From contig NZ_CP043627.1 in the NCBI RefSeq assembly GCF_016804325.1, positions 62,001-126,000 of the forward strand: DNA of 64,000 nt. The letters run 5' to 3'. The DNA is from Methylobacterium aquaticum. Lineage in GTDB: Bacteria; Pseudomonadota; Alphaproteobacteria; Rhizobiales; Beijerinckiaceae. Each line of letters opens with the position of its first letter. Within the stretch, counting starts at the first letter, position 1. The notes under the pieces are model-generated. The model saw only the letters and a list, made by a program, of their open reading frames with translations, was not told the origin of the DNA and did not search any database. This document shows, piece by piece, positions 8,620 through 21,096 of the stretch. The position numbers were made by a program, and so were the translations under genes.

Positions 8620-10443
8620 TCACGACTCCGCCGGCGCCTCGCGGTGCGGCCGCAGTTCCGGGGCGCCGAGTTCGGGCTCGGCATCCGCCGCGGGCTCGGC
8701 CCGGCTCTCGGCCCGGCTCGAATCGATGAACAGGCGGGCCTCGCCCTCGCTCAGGCCCAAGCTGCGCAACGCGTAGAGCGCCATGCCGAAGCCGACCTCG
8801 CGCTCGGCCATCAGCACCAGGCCGACCTTCTCCTCCTCGAGGTTGCGCCGCTCCACGTCGCTGTGGGTGCGCACCACCGTGTCGATGCCCGGATTGGCCT
8901 CGCGGGCGATCTCGATCAGGCGGCGGGCCTGATGGGCGTCCGGGCTCGCGACGACGAGCAGGCGCGCCCGTCCGATATCCGCCGCATCGAGGATGCCGGG
9001 CGCCCCGGCATCGCCGAACACCGTCGCGATGCCCGCAGCGCGCAGTTCCTCGACCCGGCGCCGGTCGCGCTCCACCACCACGTATGGCAGCTCCCAGGCC
9101 GCGAGCGCCTTGCCGATGGCGCCGCCGACCCGGCCGAAGCCGATCACCACCGCGTGTCCCTCGCGGCCCTTGTCATGGGTCGCGACCGCGACCGGGCCGC
9201 CGCGATGCTCGAACCGGGCGGCGAGGGCCGGCTTGCCCTCGACGAAGTGGGCGAGCCGGCTCAGGGAGGCGAAGATCAGCGGGTTGAGGGTGATGGACAG
9301 GAGCGAGCCGGCCAGGATCAGGTCGCGGCCCTCCGGCGGCAGCAGCTTCAGGCCGATGCCGAGGCTCGCCAGGATGAACGAGAACTCGCCGATCTGGGCG
9401 AGGCTCGCCGCGATGGTCAGCGCCGTCGAGAGCGGATGGCGGAAGGCCAGCACGATGGCGACCGCGGCGAGCGACTTGCCGACCAGGATCACCGCCAGGG
9501 TGGCGAGCACGGCGAGCGGCTCGCGCAGCAGGATCGTCGGGTCGAACAGCATGCCGACCGAGACGAAGAACAGGACCGCGAAGGCGTCCTGGAGCGGCAG
9601 CGAATCCGCCGCGGCCTGGTGGCTGAGGTCGGACTCGGCGAGCACCATGCCGGCGAAGAAGGCACCGAGCGCGAAGGAGACGCCGAACAATTCGGCCGAG
9701 CCGTAGGCGATGCCGAGCGCCAGCGCCAGGACCGCCAGGGTGAACAGCTCGCGCGAGCCGGTGCGGGCGGCCTGGTCGAGGAGCCAGGGCACCGCCCGCC
9801 GGCCGCCGGCCAGCATCAGCCCGGCGAAGGCCGCCACCTTGGCAAGCGTCAGCCCCAGCGTGAGCCAGATGTTGCCGTCGCCGGCGATCCCGTGCGCCGC
9901 GCCCGCGCTCTCGCCGCCGAGCGGGCCGGCGAGTGCCGGCAGCAGGACGAGGGCCAGCACCATCGCCAGATCCTCGACGATGAGCCAGCCGACGGCGATG
10001 CGGCCCTTGTCGGAATCGAGGAGGCCCCGCTCCTCCAGCGCCCGCAGCAGCACCACCGTCGAGGCGACCGAGAGGGCGAGGCCGAAGACGAGGCCCGCCC
10101 CGAGGCCCCAGCCCCAGGCGAGGCTCAAGCCCAGCCCCATCAGGGTGGCGACCGCGATCTGCACCACGGCGCCGGGCAGCGCGATGGCGCGCACCGACAT
10201 CAGGTCGCCGATCGAGAAATGCAGGCCGACGCCGAACATCAGCAGGATCACGCCGATCTCGGCCAGCTGCCCGGCCAGTTCCGCGTTGCCGACGAAGCCC
10301 GGCGTGTGCGGCCCGACCGCGACGCCGGCGAGCAGGTAACCGACCAGAGGCGGCAGCTTGAGCCGCTGCGCGAGCATGCCGCCGACGAACGCGAAGACGA
10401 GCCCGAGGGCGATGATGGCGATCAGCTCGGAGGCGTGCGGCAC
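8620..10443 (-). CDS. ybaL: YbaL/KefB-type monovalent cation:proton antiporter (CPA2)
   Basis: 607-residue inner-membrane antiporter. Residues 1 to about 390 form the 12-helix Na+/H+ exchanger domain (GYLLAGVAVGPHTPGF, GVGLHFS, the VASTVVLLRALEERG and LIVEDLAMVLAL blocks). A TrkA-N Rossmann domain follows (VVIGFGRVGGAIG, about 417-429), which gates the channel by nucleotide or glutathione-type ligands. The tail is acidic and Pro/Glu-rich. Likely role: K+/H+ exchange and pH or electrophile stress protection. Confidence 0.92.
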   Translation of the reverse strand: MPHASELIAIIALGLVFAFVGGMLAQRLKLPPLVGYLLAGVAVGPHTPGFVGNAELAGQLAEIGVILLMFGVGLHFSIGDLMSVRAIALPGAVVQIAVATLMGLGLSLAWGWGLGAGLVFGLALSVASTVVLLRALEERGLLDSDKGRIAVGWLIVEDLAMVLALVLLPALAGPLGGESAGAAHGIAGDGNIWLTLGLTLAKVAAFAGLMLAGGRRAVPWLLDQAARTGSRELFTLAVLALALGIAYGSAELFGVSFALGAFFAGMVLAESDLSHQAAADSLPLQDAFAVLFFVSVGMLFDPTILLREPLAVLATLAVILVGKSLAAVAIVLAFRHPLSTALTIAASLAQIGEFSFILASLGIGLKLLPPEGRDLILAGSLLSITLNPLIFASLSRLAHFVEGKPALAARFEHRGGPVAVATHDKGREGHAVVIGFGRVGGAIGKALAAWELPYVVVERDRRRVEELRAAGIATVFGDAGAPGILDAADIGRARLLVVASPDAHQARRLIEIAREANPGIDTVVRTHSDVERRNLEEEKVGLVLMAEREVGFGMALYALRSLGLSEGEARLFIDSSRAESRAEPAADAEPELGAPELRPHREAPAES

Positions 10444-10611
10444 GGTCGGGTCAGCTCCTTCGGGTGTCGGCGTGCCGCGAGGGCATCATCCTCAGTTCCG
10501 AAGTCTAGCAGCCTTTCCGGGTTCCCGCCGTGCTGCGCCGCACCAAAAAGCACCGCAACATCCCGGAATCTCCCCGGAATCCCCGCGATGCCGGAGGCGG
10601 CGGGAGCGGTC

Positions 10612-10740
10612 TCAGCGGCCCGCGGGCCGCCGGGCGGCGCCGGGCAGCCGCGGCAGGCTCGCTCCCGGCCGGGCGGCGAGCACGATGACGATCGCGCCGA
10701 GGGCGGCGGAGGTCATCACGAGGAGCTCGGTCATGAACAT
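10612..10740 (-). CDS. Possible 42-residue single-helix membrane peptide
   Basis: The frame gives MFMTELLVMTSAALGAIVIVLAARP followed by an Arg/Pro-rich tail: one hydrophobic helix and a basic cytoplasmic end. The ribosome-binding site is weak and no family is recognised. It lies alone in the 568-bp gap between the antiporter and the DUF2147 gene. It may be chance in high-GC DNA. Confidence 0.3.
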   Translation of the reverse strand: MFMTELLVMTSAALGAIVIVLAARPGASLPRLPGAARRPAGR

Positions 10741-11011
10741 GCGGCAGCCCTGGGGGTGAGCGGACGCCGCGTCGCGGCAGTCGAAAAGAGCGGGTTTCGC
10801 CGGTCGGGCGATTGCCGACCGGCGTCGCTGCTCTAGCTCGCCGCAAGAGCGGCCGGCCATGTGACATCCCGCCGTGAGGCAGCATGTCCGCCTCGGCCGC
10901 CCACGATTCCGACGCAATGGGCCGGCCTCTGGCGTCCGGCCGCGCGATGCGGCATCAGCGATGGACTCAAGTGTCGTGCGCGGGCCGCACCGCCAGACGA
11001 GGGTATGCAGT

Positions 11012-11557
11012 ATGAAGAAGGTCCTGACCGGGGCGCTCGTGGCCCTCGGCCTGTCGTCCGGAGCGGCGCTCGCCGCTCCGAAAGACCCGAGCGGGACTTG
11101 GTTGACCGAGGACGGCCGGGCCCGCATCCGTGTCGAGAAGTGCCAGGGCCGCGCCGACCGCATCTGCGGCTACGCCGTGTGGCTCAAGGTTCCCAACGAC
11201 GACAAGGGCCAGCCCCGGGTCGACTTCAAGAACGCCGACGCCAAGAAGCGCAGCCGCCTGTCGCTGGGCCACCAGCTCATGATGGGGCTCAAGCCCAACG
11301 CGGATAACCGTTACGAGGGACAGATCTACAACGCCGACGACGGCAAGCTCTACGACGTCTCGATCTGGACCGAGGAGCCCGGGGAACTGAACGTCCGCGG
11401 CTGCCTGATGGGCTTCCTGTGCGGGTCCCAGACCTGGAAGCGCGTCAACGACGTCGTGCCCGGCCAGCTCACCGCAGCGACCGGCGCGCCGAACGGCCCG
11501 CGGCCGGACCCCGAATGGGCCGCGGCACAGAAGCCGGCCGCCGCGCCCAAGCCGTAA
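11012..11557 (+). CDS. DUF2147 secreted protein
   Basis: 181 residues with a signal peptide (MKKVLTGALVALGLSSGAALA) and the DUF2147 domain: PSGTWLTEDGRARIRVEKC, ICGYAVWLK, IYNADDGKLYDVSIW and VRGCLMGFLCGSQTWKR. Four cysteines in the mature part can form disulfides in the periplasm. The Pro/Ala-rich tail (QKPAAAPKP) is partly duplicated in the DNA just after the stop. The family is a small beta-rich periplasmic domain of unknown function. Followed by a strong terminator. Confidence 0.9.
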   Translation: MKKVLTGALVALGLSSGAALAAPKDPSGTWLTEDGRARIRVEKCQGRADRICGYAVWLKVPNDDKGQPRVDFKNADAKKRSRLSLGHQLMMGLKPNADNRYEGQIYNADDGKLYDVSIWTEEPGELNVRGCLMGFLCGSQTWKRVNDVVPGQLTAATGAPNGPRPDPEWAAAQKPAAAPKP

Positions 11558-11648
11558 TCCGCGCCCAAGCCGTAACCCGCGAAGCGGATCCCGGCCTTCC
11601 ATCATCGCCGCGCCTCGTGCCGCCGCCTGGCGGCACGGGCGCCTCGCC

Positions 11649-11682
11649 AGGGCACTCGCCGATCGCGGCGGGTGCCCTTTTT
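11649..11682 (+). terminator. Strong intrinsic terminator after the DUF2147 gene
   Basis: Perfect 13-bp stem AGGGCACTCGCCG / CGGCGGGTGCCCT with loop ATCG, followed by TTTTT. Confidence 0.9.
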
Positions 11683-12101
11683 CGTGCGCGACCGGCGCCG
11701 AGCACAGTCGTCGTTCCGGCATCCACCCGTCCGAGTTGTCGATCGTCCCTGTCGCTTGAGTGGCAAGCCGGCCGCCCGCGACGCACATTCGGGCATTTTC
11801 TACAACCTCAAGTATTTATTTCTTCATAGTGCGGCGTATCGGCCCGGCGGGGCAATCCCCCTTCGCCGCCGGAGGCTTAGGCCGCCGGTTCGAGATAACC
11901 GTGAGATCAAAGATTGTGCAAATATTCCTTTTTGCAACCGTCTGTGGGCGGATCAGAACTTTCCGTGAAAGCACCGGCTGTGATCCGGACCGGTGTCAGC
12001 CGATCCGGTTGTATCCCCTCTACTCTCCGGCCGCACTTTTTCATTGACTGTTAGGGATTTTGGCGACATGTGCAAAGAAGTATTCCAAAAAGGGGGCTTT
12101 C
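11683..12101 (+). other. Leader region of mucR copy 1
   Basis: About 420 bp without a supported gene. It is AT-rich at 11795-11830 and 11890-11950 (for example AAGTATTTATTTCTTC and GTGCAAATATTCC). MucR-family proteins bind AT-rich DNA and commonly repress their own promoters, so autoregulatory sites are plausible here; no precise operator can be assigned. Confidence 0.4.
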
Positions 12102-12599
12102 ATGAGCGATGACGACCAGGCGCCGAGCACGCAACTGATCAGTCTTTCGGCCGATATCGTGTCGGCCTACGTGTCGAAGAACTCGGTGCCGGTCGGGGAT
12201 CTCGCGAGCCTGATCGCCGCCGTACACGCCTCCCTGGAGCGCGTCGCCGCTCCGCCGGCCCCCGAGCCCGAGAAGCCCACGCCGCCCGTCCCGATCCGCA
12301 AGACCGTCACGGCGGACTACATCATCAGCCTGGAGGACGGTAAGCCGTACAAGTCGCTCAAGCGGCACCTGACCACCCGGGGTCTCTCCCCGGACCAGTA
12401 CCGCCAGAAGTGGGGTCTTCCGCACGACTATCCGATGGTCGCCGCGACCTACGCCGCCCAGCGCTCGGAGCTCGCCAAGAGCCTCGGCCTCGGCCAGATC
12501 CGCCGCGACCGTGCGGCCGCGGCCCGCCTCGCGGCGGAGTCCGCTCCTGCGGGCGATCAGGCTCCGGCCCGTCGGGGCCGCCCGCGCAAGGGCGAGTGA
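12102..12599 (+). CDS. mucR: MucR/Ros-family transcriptional regulator, copy 1
   Basis: 165-residue H-NS-like global regulator. The N-terminal oligomerisation region (LSADIVSAYVSKNSVPVGDLASLIAAVH) and the C-terminal DNA-binding domain (KSLKRHL, SPDQYRQKWGLP, YPMVAATYAAQRSELAK) are typical. The zinc-finger ligands are not: where Ros has Cys-X2-Cys, this has S76 and D79, and only H89 of the two histidines remains. Similar zinc-free family members are known in Mesorhizobium. ATG 12102 is chosen because GGGGG lies 8-12 bases upstream. The tail is basic (RRGRPRKGE). A near-identical paralogue lies at 19154. Confidence 0.93.
   Translation: MSDDDQAPSTQLISLSADIVSAYVSKNSVPVGDLASLIAAVHASLERVAAPPAPEPEKPTPPVPIRKTVTADYIISLEDGKPYKSLKRHLTTRGLSPDQYRQKWGLPHDYPMVAATYAAQRSELAKSLGLGQIRRDRAAAARLAAESAPAGDQAPARRGRPRKGE
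12150..12497 (+). repeat. 348-bp direct repeat (mucR copy 1 segment)
   Basis: This segment and 19211-19558 match over 348 bp with only about 15 differences by eye, including most third codon positions, while the flanks are unrelated. It marks a recent duplication or gene conversion between the two mucR genes, about 7 kb apart in direct orientation. Confidence 0.9.
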
Positions 12600-12835
12600 G
12601 ACCGGCGAGCCTGACGAAGGGGCGAGCAGGACGAGGTCCGGACGGCGGCGTCCGGGCATCGCCGTCCTCGCGATGACAGGCGCTGGGTGTTCGCTCCCGT
12701 CGGGGGGGCGGGACCCGCGCCATTGTCATGTCTCGAGGGCTTCGCAGGCTCGTCCGTCGAGGACAACCCGCGCCTGATCTCCAACGAAGGCGTTCCCGGG
12801 ACGGGCCCGGAATGGTGGCCGATGTCTCCCAAACG

Positions 12836-12890
12836 AAAAAACCCCCGCCGGGCGTCGCGCGCCGCGAGCGGCGCCGCACCTGACGGGGGC
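12836..12890 (-). terminator. Intrinsic terminator of the DUF6481-like gene
   Basis: Read on the minus strand, a GCCCCCGTC...CGGCGGGGG stem with an inner GC-rich hairpin is followed by TTTTTTCG. It ends about 50 bases after the stop codon of the gene at 12940-13287. Confidence 0.85.
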
Positions 12891-12939
12891 TGGAACGACC
12901 GGGGCGATCCCCGAACGGGAATCGCGGGTCGCCGGGTTC

Positions 12940-13287
12940 TTACTTGCGGCGCGCCTTGCGGGCGGCGTAGCGGGCGTCGCGGGCGGCCTTGCGCTCCGCT
13001 TCCTCGGCCGCCTCGCGCTCCGCGGCCTCGGCCGCCTCGCGTTCGGCGCGGGCCTTGGCCTCCGCCGCCTCCGCCGCCAGGCGCTCGGCCTCCGCCTGCT
13101 TGGCGGCCTCGCGCTCCGCGGCGCGGGCGGCGCGGGCCTCGGCGATCTTCTGGCGCTCGGCCAGGCGGGCCTGGACCTCGGGGTCGTCGGCGGCGGGCTT
13201 GGCCCGGAACTTCTCCAGCAGGGCCTTCTTCGCGTCCGCGGACGTGCTCCGCCGATCGTTGAAGTTCTGGTCCTTGAAGCCGGCCAT
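12940..13287 (-). CDS. Charged coiled-coil protein of the DUF6481 type
   Basis: 115 residues. A short N-terminal motif (MAGFKDQNFNDRRSTSADAKKALLEKFRAKPAADDP) matches the alphaproteobacterial DUF6481 family. It is followed by about 80 residues of Ala/Glu/Arg/Lys heptad-like sequence with no helix breakers, a long single coiled coil. Family members often lie beside cold-shock genes; none is here. Function unknown. It has its own terminator. Confidence 0.75.
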   Translation of the reverse strand: MAGFKDQNFNDRRSTSADAKKALLEKFRAKPAADDPEVQARLAERQKIAEARAARAAEREAAKQAEAERLAAEAAEAKARAEREAAEAAEREAAEEAERKAARDARYAARKARRK

Positions 13288-13565
13288 CGTGTTCGTCTCG
13301 TCGTCCTGCGTGAGAAGGCGCGCCTGTTCGCAAGGGCCGCGCCGGGATCCGTCATGGGCTGTCCGGCTCTCGCGGGCGAGGGGCCGTCGGAACGTGCTCT
13401 AGCGCCGACCGCGTCCGGTTTCAAAGCGAAAGACGCCGCGCCCCCCCGAGATGAGGGCGGGAACCCCGCCCGATCGGCGCAAAACGCCGGGCTCGGGGAG
13501 GGGATTGTCAAGATTTCCGCGCCACCTTCGCGAGGCGGCGGCGCTCTCTCGCCGGAGGAGACCTC

Positions 13566-14612
13566 ATGCGTGCGATCGTCCTCGACGATGCCGAGCTCAA
13601 CAACCTCCTGATGCTCGAGGCGCTGCGGCCGATCGTCGGGTGCCGGCCGCAGAGCTTCACGCGGCCGGCCGACGCCCTCGCCTTCGCCGAGGCGCATGCC
13701 GACGAGGTCGGCATCGTCCTGACCGATTACGAGATGCCGGGGATGGACGGGCTTGGGGTCATCCGGGCCTTGCGGGCGCTGCCGGGCTTCGCCCACGTGC
13801 CGATCGTGATGGTGACGAGCTTCGACCAGCGGGCGCTGCGCCGCGCGGCGCTGGAGGCCGGCGCCACCGACTTCGTCAACAAGCCCTGCGACCCGGTCGA
13901 GATCCGCGCCCGCGTCACCAACCTGCTGGAGCTGCGCCGCGCCCACAAGGCCGAGGCCGCCCAATCGGCCCGGCTCGCCCAGGAGGTCGCCGCGGCGGTC
14001 GCCCTCGTCGAGGCGCGCGAGCGCGAGATCGTCACCGTGCTGATGCGCGCGGCCGAGCACCGCGACACCGATACCGGCGACCACGTCGCCCGGGTGGCGA
14101 ACTACACGGCGCTGATCGCCGAGGCGATGGGCCTGTCGCCGGATCGGATCCGGCTGATCAGCCTGGCCTCGACGATGCACGACGTCGGCAAGATCGCGAT
14201 CCCCGACGCGATCCTGCTCAAGCCCGGCCCCCTGACCCCGGCGGAGCGTCTGGAGATGGAGCGCCATGCCGAGCGCGGCGCCCGCATCCTGGCCAACAGC
14301 TCCTCCGACGTGGTCCGGCTCGCCGCCGAGATCGCCGTGAGCCACCACGAGCGCTGGGACGGCAAGGGCTACCCGAAGGGTCTGGCCGGCGAGGCGATCC
14401 CGCTGCCCGGCCGCATCGTCGCGGTGGCGGACGTGTTCGACGCCCTGACCAGCGACCGGCCCTACAAGCGCGCCTGGACCCTGGAGGACACCCACGCCTT
14501 CCTCCAGCGCGAGGCGGGCGGGCATTTCGACCCGGCGGTGGTCGCAGCCTTCCTGTCGCGCTGGGACGCCGTGGCGGACCTCGTCGGCCGCGGCGCCAGC
14601 CGCGCCGCCTGA
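13566..14612 (+). CDS. Response regulator with HD-GYP cyclic-di-GMP phosphodiesterase domain
   Basis: 348 residues. REC domain 1-120 with phospho-acceptor D54 ([11 protein letters not shown]) and K106, a helical linker, then HD-GYP: HD at 205-206 (STMHDVGKI) and GYP at 268-270 ([12 protein letters not shown]). All metal-binding signature residues are present, so it should hydrolyse c-di-GMP like RpfG. The hybrid histidine kinase starts 41 bases downstream on the same strand and probably feeds phosphate to it through its Hpt domain. Confidence 0.94.
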   Translation: MRAIVLDDAELNNLLMLEALRPIVGCRPQSFTRPADALAFAEAHADEVGIVLTDYEMPGMDGLGVIRALRALPGFAHVPIVMVTSFDQRALRRAALEAGATDFVNKPCDPVEIRARVTNLLELRRAHKAEAAQSARLAQEVAAAVALVEAREREIVTVLMRAAEHRDTDTGDHVARVANYTALIAEAMGLSPDRIRLISLASTMHDVGKIAIPDAILLKPGPLTPAERLEMERHAERGARILANSSSDVVRLAAEIAVSHHERWDGKGYPKGLAGEAIPLPGRIVAVADVFDALTSDRPYKRAWTLEDTHAFLQREAGGHFDPAVVAAFLSRWDAVADLVGRGASRAA

Positions 14613-14653
14613 GGCGCCGAGGTCGTGGCCACCGGCAGGATCGTGACATCAGG

Positions 14654-17671
<3,018 letters not shown>

Positions 17672-17804
17672 TCTCCGCTCGCCTGATCTTCCGACCATTG
17701 GGGCGCGGGGTACCGGACCCATCCGGCGCCCCGCGGCGTTACTGTCGTCAGCCGCGGCTACGCTCGCCGGGCGACGGGAGTTTTCGAACACATGGCCCAA
17801 TCCC

Positions 17805-18773
17805 ATGGCTCATGAGAGCAACGGCGCGATCTACACCGCCGCCGGCGCCAACCTGGCGATCGCCGCGGCGAAGTTCGTCGGCGCCTTCTTCACCGGCAGC
17901 AGCGCCATGCTGGCCGAGGGCGTCCACTCGATGGTCGACACCGCCAACCAGATCCTGCTCCTCGTCGGGCTGAAGCGGGCGCGGCGGCCGGCGGATGCCC
18001 GCTTCCCGTTCGGCTACGGCCGGGAGGTCTATTTCTATGCCTTCCTGGTCGCCCTGCTGATCTTCCTCGGCGGCGGCGCCTTCGCGGTCTACGAGGGCAT
18101 CCACAAGCTCCAGCATCCCGAGCCCGCCGCCGACGCCGTGATCTTCGGGCGGACCGTCCCGGGCCTCTACGTGAACCTCGCGATCCTCGGCTTCGCGGTC
18201 GCCGCCGAGGGCTATTCCTGCTTCGTCGCCCTCAAGGCGTTCTGGGGCGAGAAGGGCCAGCGGCCGCCGATCACCGCGATCCGCCGCAGCAAGGACCCGG
18301 CCCTGTTCACCGTGCTGGTCGAGGACGTGGCGGCCTTGACCGGCCTCGTCGTGGCGCTTACCGGCGTGATCCTGGCCGAGACCCTGAAGCAGCCCGCCTT
18401 CGACGGCATCGCCTCGATCGTCATCGGGCTCATCCTGATCGGCATGGCGATCTTCCTGATGATCGAGACCCACGGCCTGCTCGTCGGCGAGGCGGCGGAG
18501 CCCGAACTGGTCGCCGGCCTGCACGAGATCGTCCGGTCCGAGCCGGGGGTGGAGTACGTCAACGAGGTGCTGACCCAGCATCTCGGTCCCGCCGACGTCC
18601 TGGTCAATGTCAGCCTCGACATCGACGACCGGCTCAGCGGCGGCGAGGTCGAGCGGATGGTCGGGCAGCTGGAGCGGCGGATGAAGGCCCTGAGCCCCAA
18701 GGTCCGGCGCGTCTTCATCGAGATCCAGTCCCGCCACGACGCCGCCGCGCGCCAGCCGGACCGGGTGGCCTGA
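17805..18773 (+). CDS. Cation diffusion facilitator family transporter
   Basis: 322-residue inner-membrane metal/proton antiporter of the CDF (ZIP-independent efflux) family. The first metal site, H-X3-D, is at H41/D45 in AEGVHSMVDTANQ; the second-site region is LVEDVAALTG. Six helices are predicted, followed by the cytoplasmic ferredoxin-like domain (ELVAGLHEIVRSEPGVEYVNEV). The metal is not predictable (zinc, iron or manganese). An ATG at 17792 opens an 8-codon frame overlapping this start and takes the better GGGAG site, so initiation may be coupled or weak. Confidence 0.92.
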   Translation: MAHESNGAIYTAAGANLAIAAAKFVGAFFTGSSAMLAEGVHSMVDTANQILLLVGLKRARRPADARFPFGYGREVYFYAFLVALLIFLGGGAFAVYEGIHKLQHPEPAADAVIFGRTVPGLYVNLAILGFAVAAEGYSCFVALKAFWGEKGQRPPITAIRRSKDPALFTVLVEDVAALTGLVVALTGVILAETLKQPAFDGIASIVIGLILIGMAIFLMIETHGLLVGEAAEPELVAGLHEIVRSEPGVEYVNEVLTQHLGPADVLVNVSLDIDDRLSGGEVERMVGQLERRMKALSPKVRRVFIEIQSRHDAAARQPDRVA

Positions 18774-19153
18774 TCGCGCCCCCGCGACGCGTCCCCGACA
18801 GCCGGCGGCTTCCGGGGATGTCAATATTCCTCCTCGCGGCGCCTTGCTCAGACACCGGTTCTCGATAGAGTTTTATGCAATTATCGGCAACGAGAGTGCG
18901 AAAGTTGCAACCTTAGGTATATTGCGGTTGATTGTGTCGCCATGAAATCCACAGAAACTACCTGATTTTATCGATGCGTTGCTGTTACCAGCTTGCGGGC
19001 GGGCATGAGACTTGCCACCAAGTCTGAGGGGCCGGTCGCTCGCGCCGACGGACTTGGGTCGCGGATGGCCCTCAAGAACACCGAATGGCGGCACGGTGCC
19101 GGACCAGCTCGCTGCAAGGCCGCCGTCCACCACACTCTCGAAGCGGAAACCCT
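18774..19153 (+). other. AT-rich leader region of mucR copy 2
   Basis: 380 bp without a gene. It is AT-rich at 18840-18990 (GTTTTATGCAATTATCGG, GGTATATTGCGGTTGATTG), which fits a MucR-regulated promoter. The region does not resemble the leader of mucR copy 1, so the duplication covers only coding DNA. Confidence 0.4.
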
Positions 19154-19582
19154 ATGATGTCAGACGTGGATACTCACGATCAGGAGCCGGGCGACCTCGT
19201 CATGCTCACGGCCGATATCGTGTCGGCCTACGTGTCGAAGAACTCGGTGCCGGTTGGGGAGCTCGGCAGCCTGATCGCCGCCGTACACGCCTCCCTGGAA
19301 CGCGTCGCCGCGCCGCCGGCCCCCGAGCCCGAGAAGCCCACGCCGCCCGTCCCGATCCGCAAGACCGTCACGGCCGACTACATCATCAGCCTGGAGGACG
19401 GTAAGCCGTACAAGTCGCTCAAGCGGCACCTGACCACCCGGGGTCTCTCGCCCGAGCAGTACCGCCAGAAGTGGGGTCTTCCGCACGACTATCCGATGGT
19501 CGCCGCGACCTACGCCGCCCAGCGCTCGGAGCTCGCCAAGAGCTCGGGCCTCGGCCAGCAGCGCAAGAACCGCGGGCGGTAA
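19154..19582 (+). CDS. mucR: MucR/Ros-family transcriptional regulator, copy 2
   Basis: 142 residues; the central part is almost identical to copy 1 at 12102, with the same lost zinc ligands (IISLEDGKPYKSLKRHL). It differs at the N-terminus (MMSDVDTHDQEPGDLVM) and lacks the basic GRPRKGE tail, ending in QQRKNRGR. Two ATGs (19154, 19157) are possible starts. Both proteins keep the oligomerisation region, so mixed oligomers are likely. Confidence 0.92.
   Translation: MMSDVDTHDQEPGDLVMLTADIVSAYVSKNSVPVGELGSLIAAVHASLERVAAPPAPEPEKPTPPVPIRKTVTADYIISLEDGKPYKSLKRHLTTRGLSPEQYRQKWGLPHDYPMVAATYAAQRSELAKSSGLGQQRKNRGR
19211..19558 (+). repeat. 348-bp direct repeat (mucR copy 2 segment)
   Basis: Partner of 12150-12497 (see there); about 96 % identical by eye, with differences scattered rather than clustered. 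Confidence 0.9.
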
Positions 19583-19996
<414 letters not shown>

Positions 19997-20108
19997 GCCG
20001 TAAGCGGGCATATGTCATATCGCCGAGGCGATGTCACTACCCAAGTGGCTCCGTCACCACCTGCCTCCGCCACCCTGCCAACCCTGCGTTAAGCACGCTG
20101 GGCAGGCC

Positions 20109-20184
<76 letters not shown>

Positions 20185-20295
20185 GTCCGAGGCGGGTGCC
20201 TTGTAGGCCGGCCCTTCTCAGCCTGTCAATTCCCTTGGTGGGCCCGCCGCGCCGCAATCGCGCGCGGGGTGCCCCGGGGCTCGCACGGACCACGC

Positions 20296-20583
20296 ATGCG
20301 CTCGATCCTCTGGCTCATCGACAACATCATCACGCTCTACGTGTACCTGCTCATCGCCAGCGCCGTCCTGAGCTGGCTGGTGGCCTTCAACGTGGTCAAC
20401 GTGCGCAACCCGATCGTCTCGCAGATCGGGGAGTTCCTGTTCCGGGTGACCGAGCCGGCCCTGCGGCCGATCCGGCGCATCCTGCCCAACCTCGGCGGCA
20501 TCGACATCTCGCCGATCATCCTGGTCCTCGGCCTGTTCTTCCTGCGCAACCTGATGTTCGAGCTCTTCGCCGGCATGGCGTAG
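20296..20583 (+). CDS. YggT family membrane protein
   Basis: 95 residues with two hydrophobic segments ([20 protein letters not shown] and [20 protein letters not shown]) around the conserved [21 protein letters not shown] loop. The YggT family is linked to membrane integrity and osmotic stress; the molecular role is unknown. The DUF167 gene follows 35 bases later, the standard yggT-yggU pair. Confidence 0.92.
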   Translation: MRSILWLIDNIITLYVYLLIASAVLSWLVAFNVVNVRNPIVSQIGEFLFRVTEPALRPIRRILPNLGGIDISPIILVLGLFFLRNLMFELFAGMA

Positions 20584-20618
20584 AGACTTGGCGTAGCGCC
20601 CGCCATGATGGGCCCGCG

Positions 20619-20954
20619 ATGAGGAGCCCGCCCTGGCGGGTCACGCCCCAGGGGCTCGAGGTCCGCGTGCGGGCCACCCCGCGCGGCGGACGCGACGCCC
20701 TCGACGGCGTCGAGATCCGGGACGACGGCGCCGCCGTGCTGAAGGTCCGGGTCCGGGCGGCGCCGAAGGACGGTGCCGCCAACGCGGCGATCCGGGACGT
20801 GCTGCGGCGCGCCCTCGGCCTCCCGGCCTCGGCGGTTGCACTCACCACCGGGGCCACCGCCCGGATCAAGCTGTTTCGCATCGCCGGCGACGGTCCGGCG
20901 CTGGCGGCGCGGCTCGACGGCCTGCTCTATGCTCCATCCAAGAGCGGGGCTTGA
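20619..20954 (+). CDS. DUF167 (YggU) family protein
   Basis: 111-residue small alpha/beta protein. The family core is visible: RVRATPRGGRDALDG, KVRVRAAPKDGAANAAIRDVLRRALG and the GATARIKLFRIAG strand. Role unknown; commonly next to yggT, as here. The start ATG at 20619 gives the usual family length. Confidence 0.9.
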   Translation: MRSPPWRVTPQGLEVRVRATPRGGRDALDGVEIRDDGAAVLKVRVRAAPKDGAANAAIRDVLRRALGLPASAVALTTGATARIKLFRIAGDGPALAARLDGLLYAPSKSGA

Positions 20955-21096
20955 CCGTCGGACGGCACTACCCCTCAAATCGCCGGCAGGCGGCCGGCCG
21001 TTCTGCCGGCCCGATACCATCCAGAGCCTGCCGGGCGCGTCACCGCATCCGGCAGGCTCTCGCACGAGCGCCGCAGCGCTCGCACGAGGGGCGACG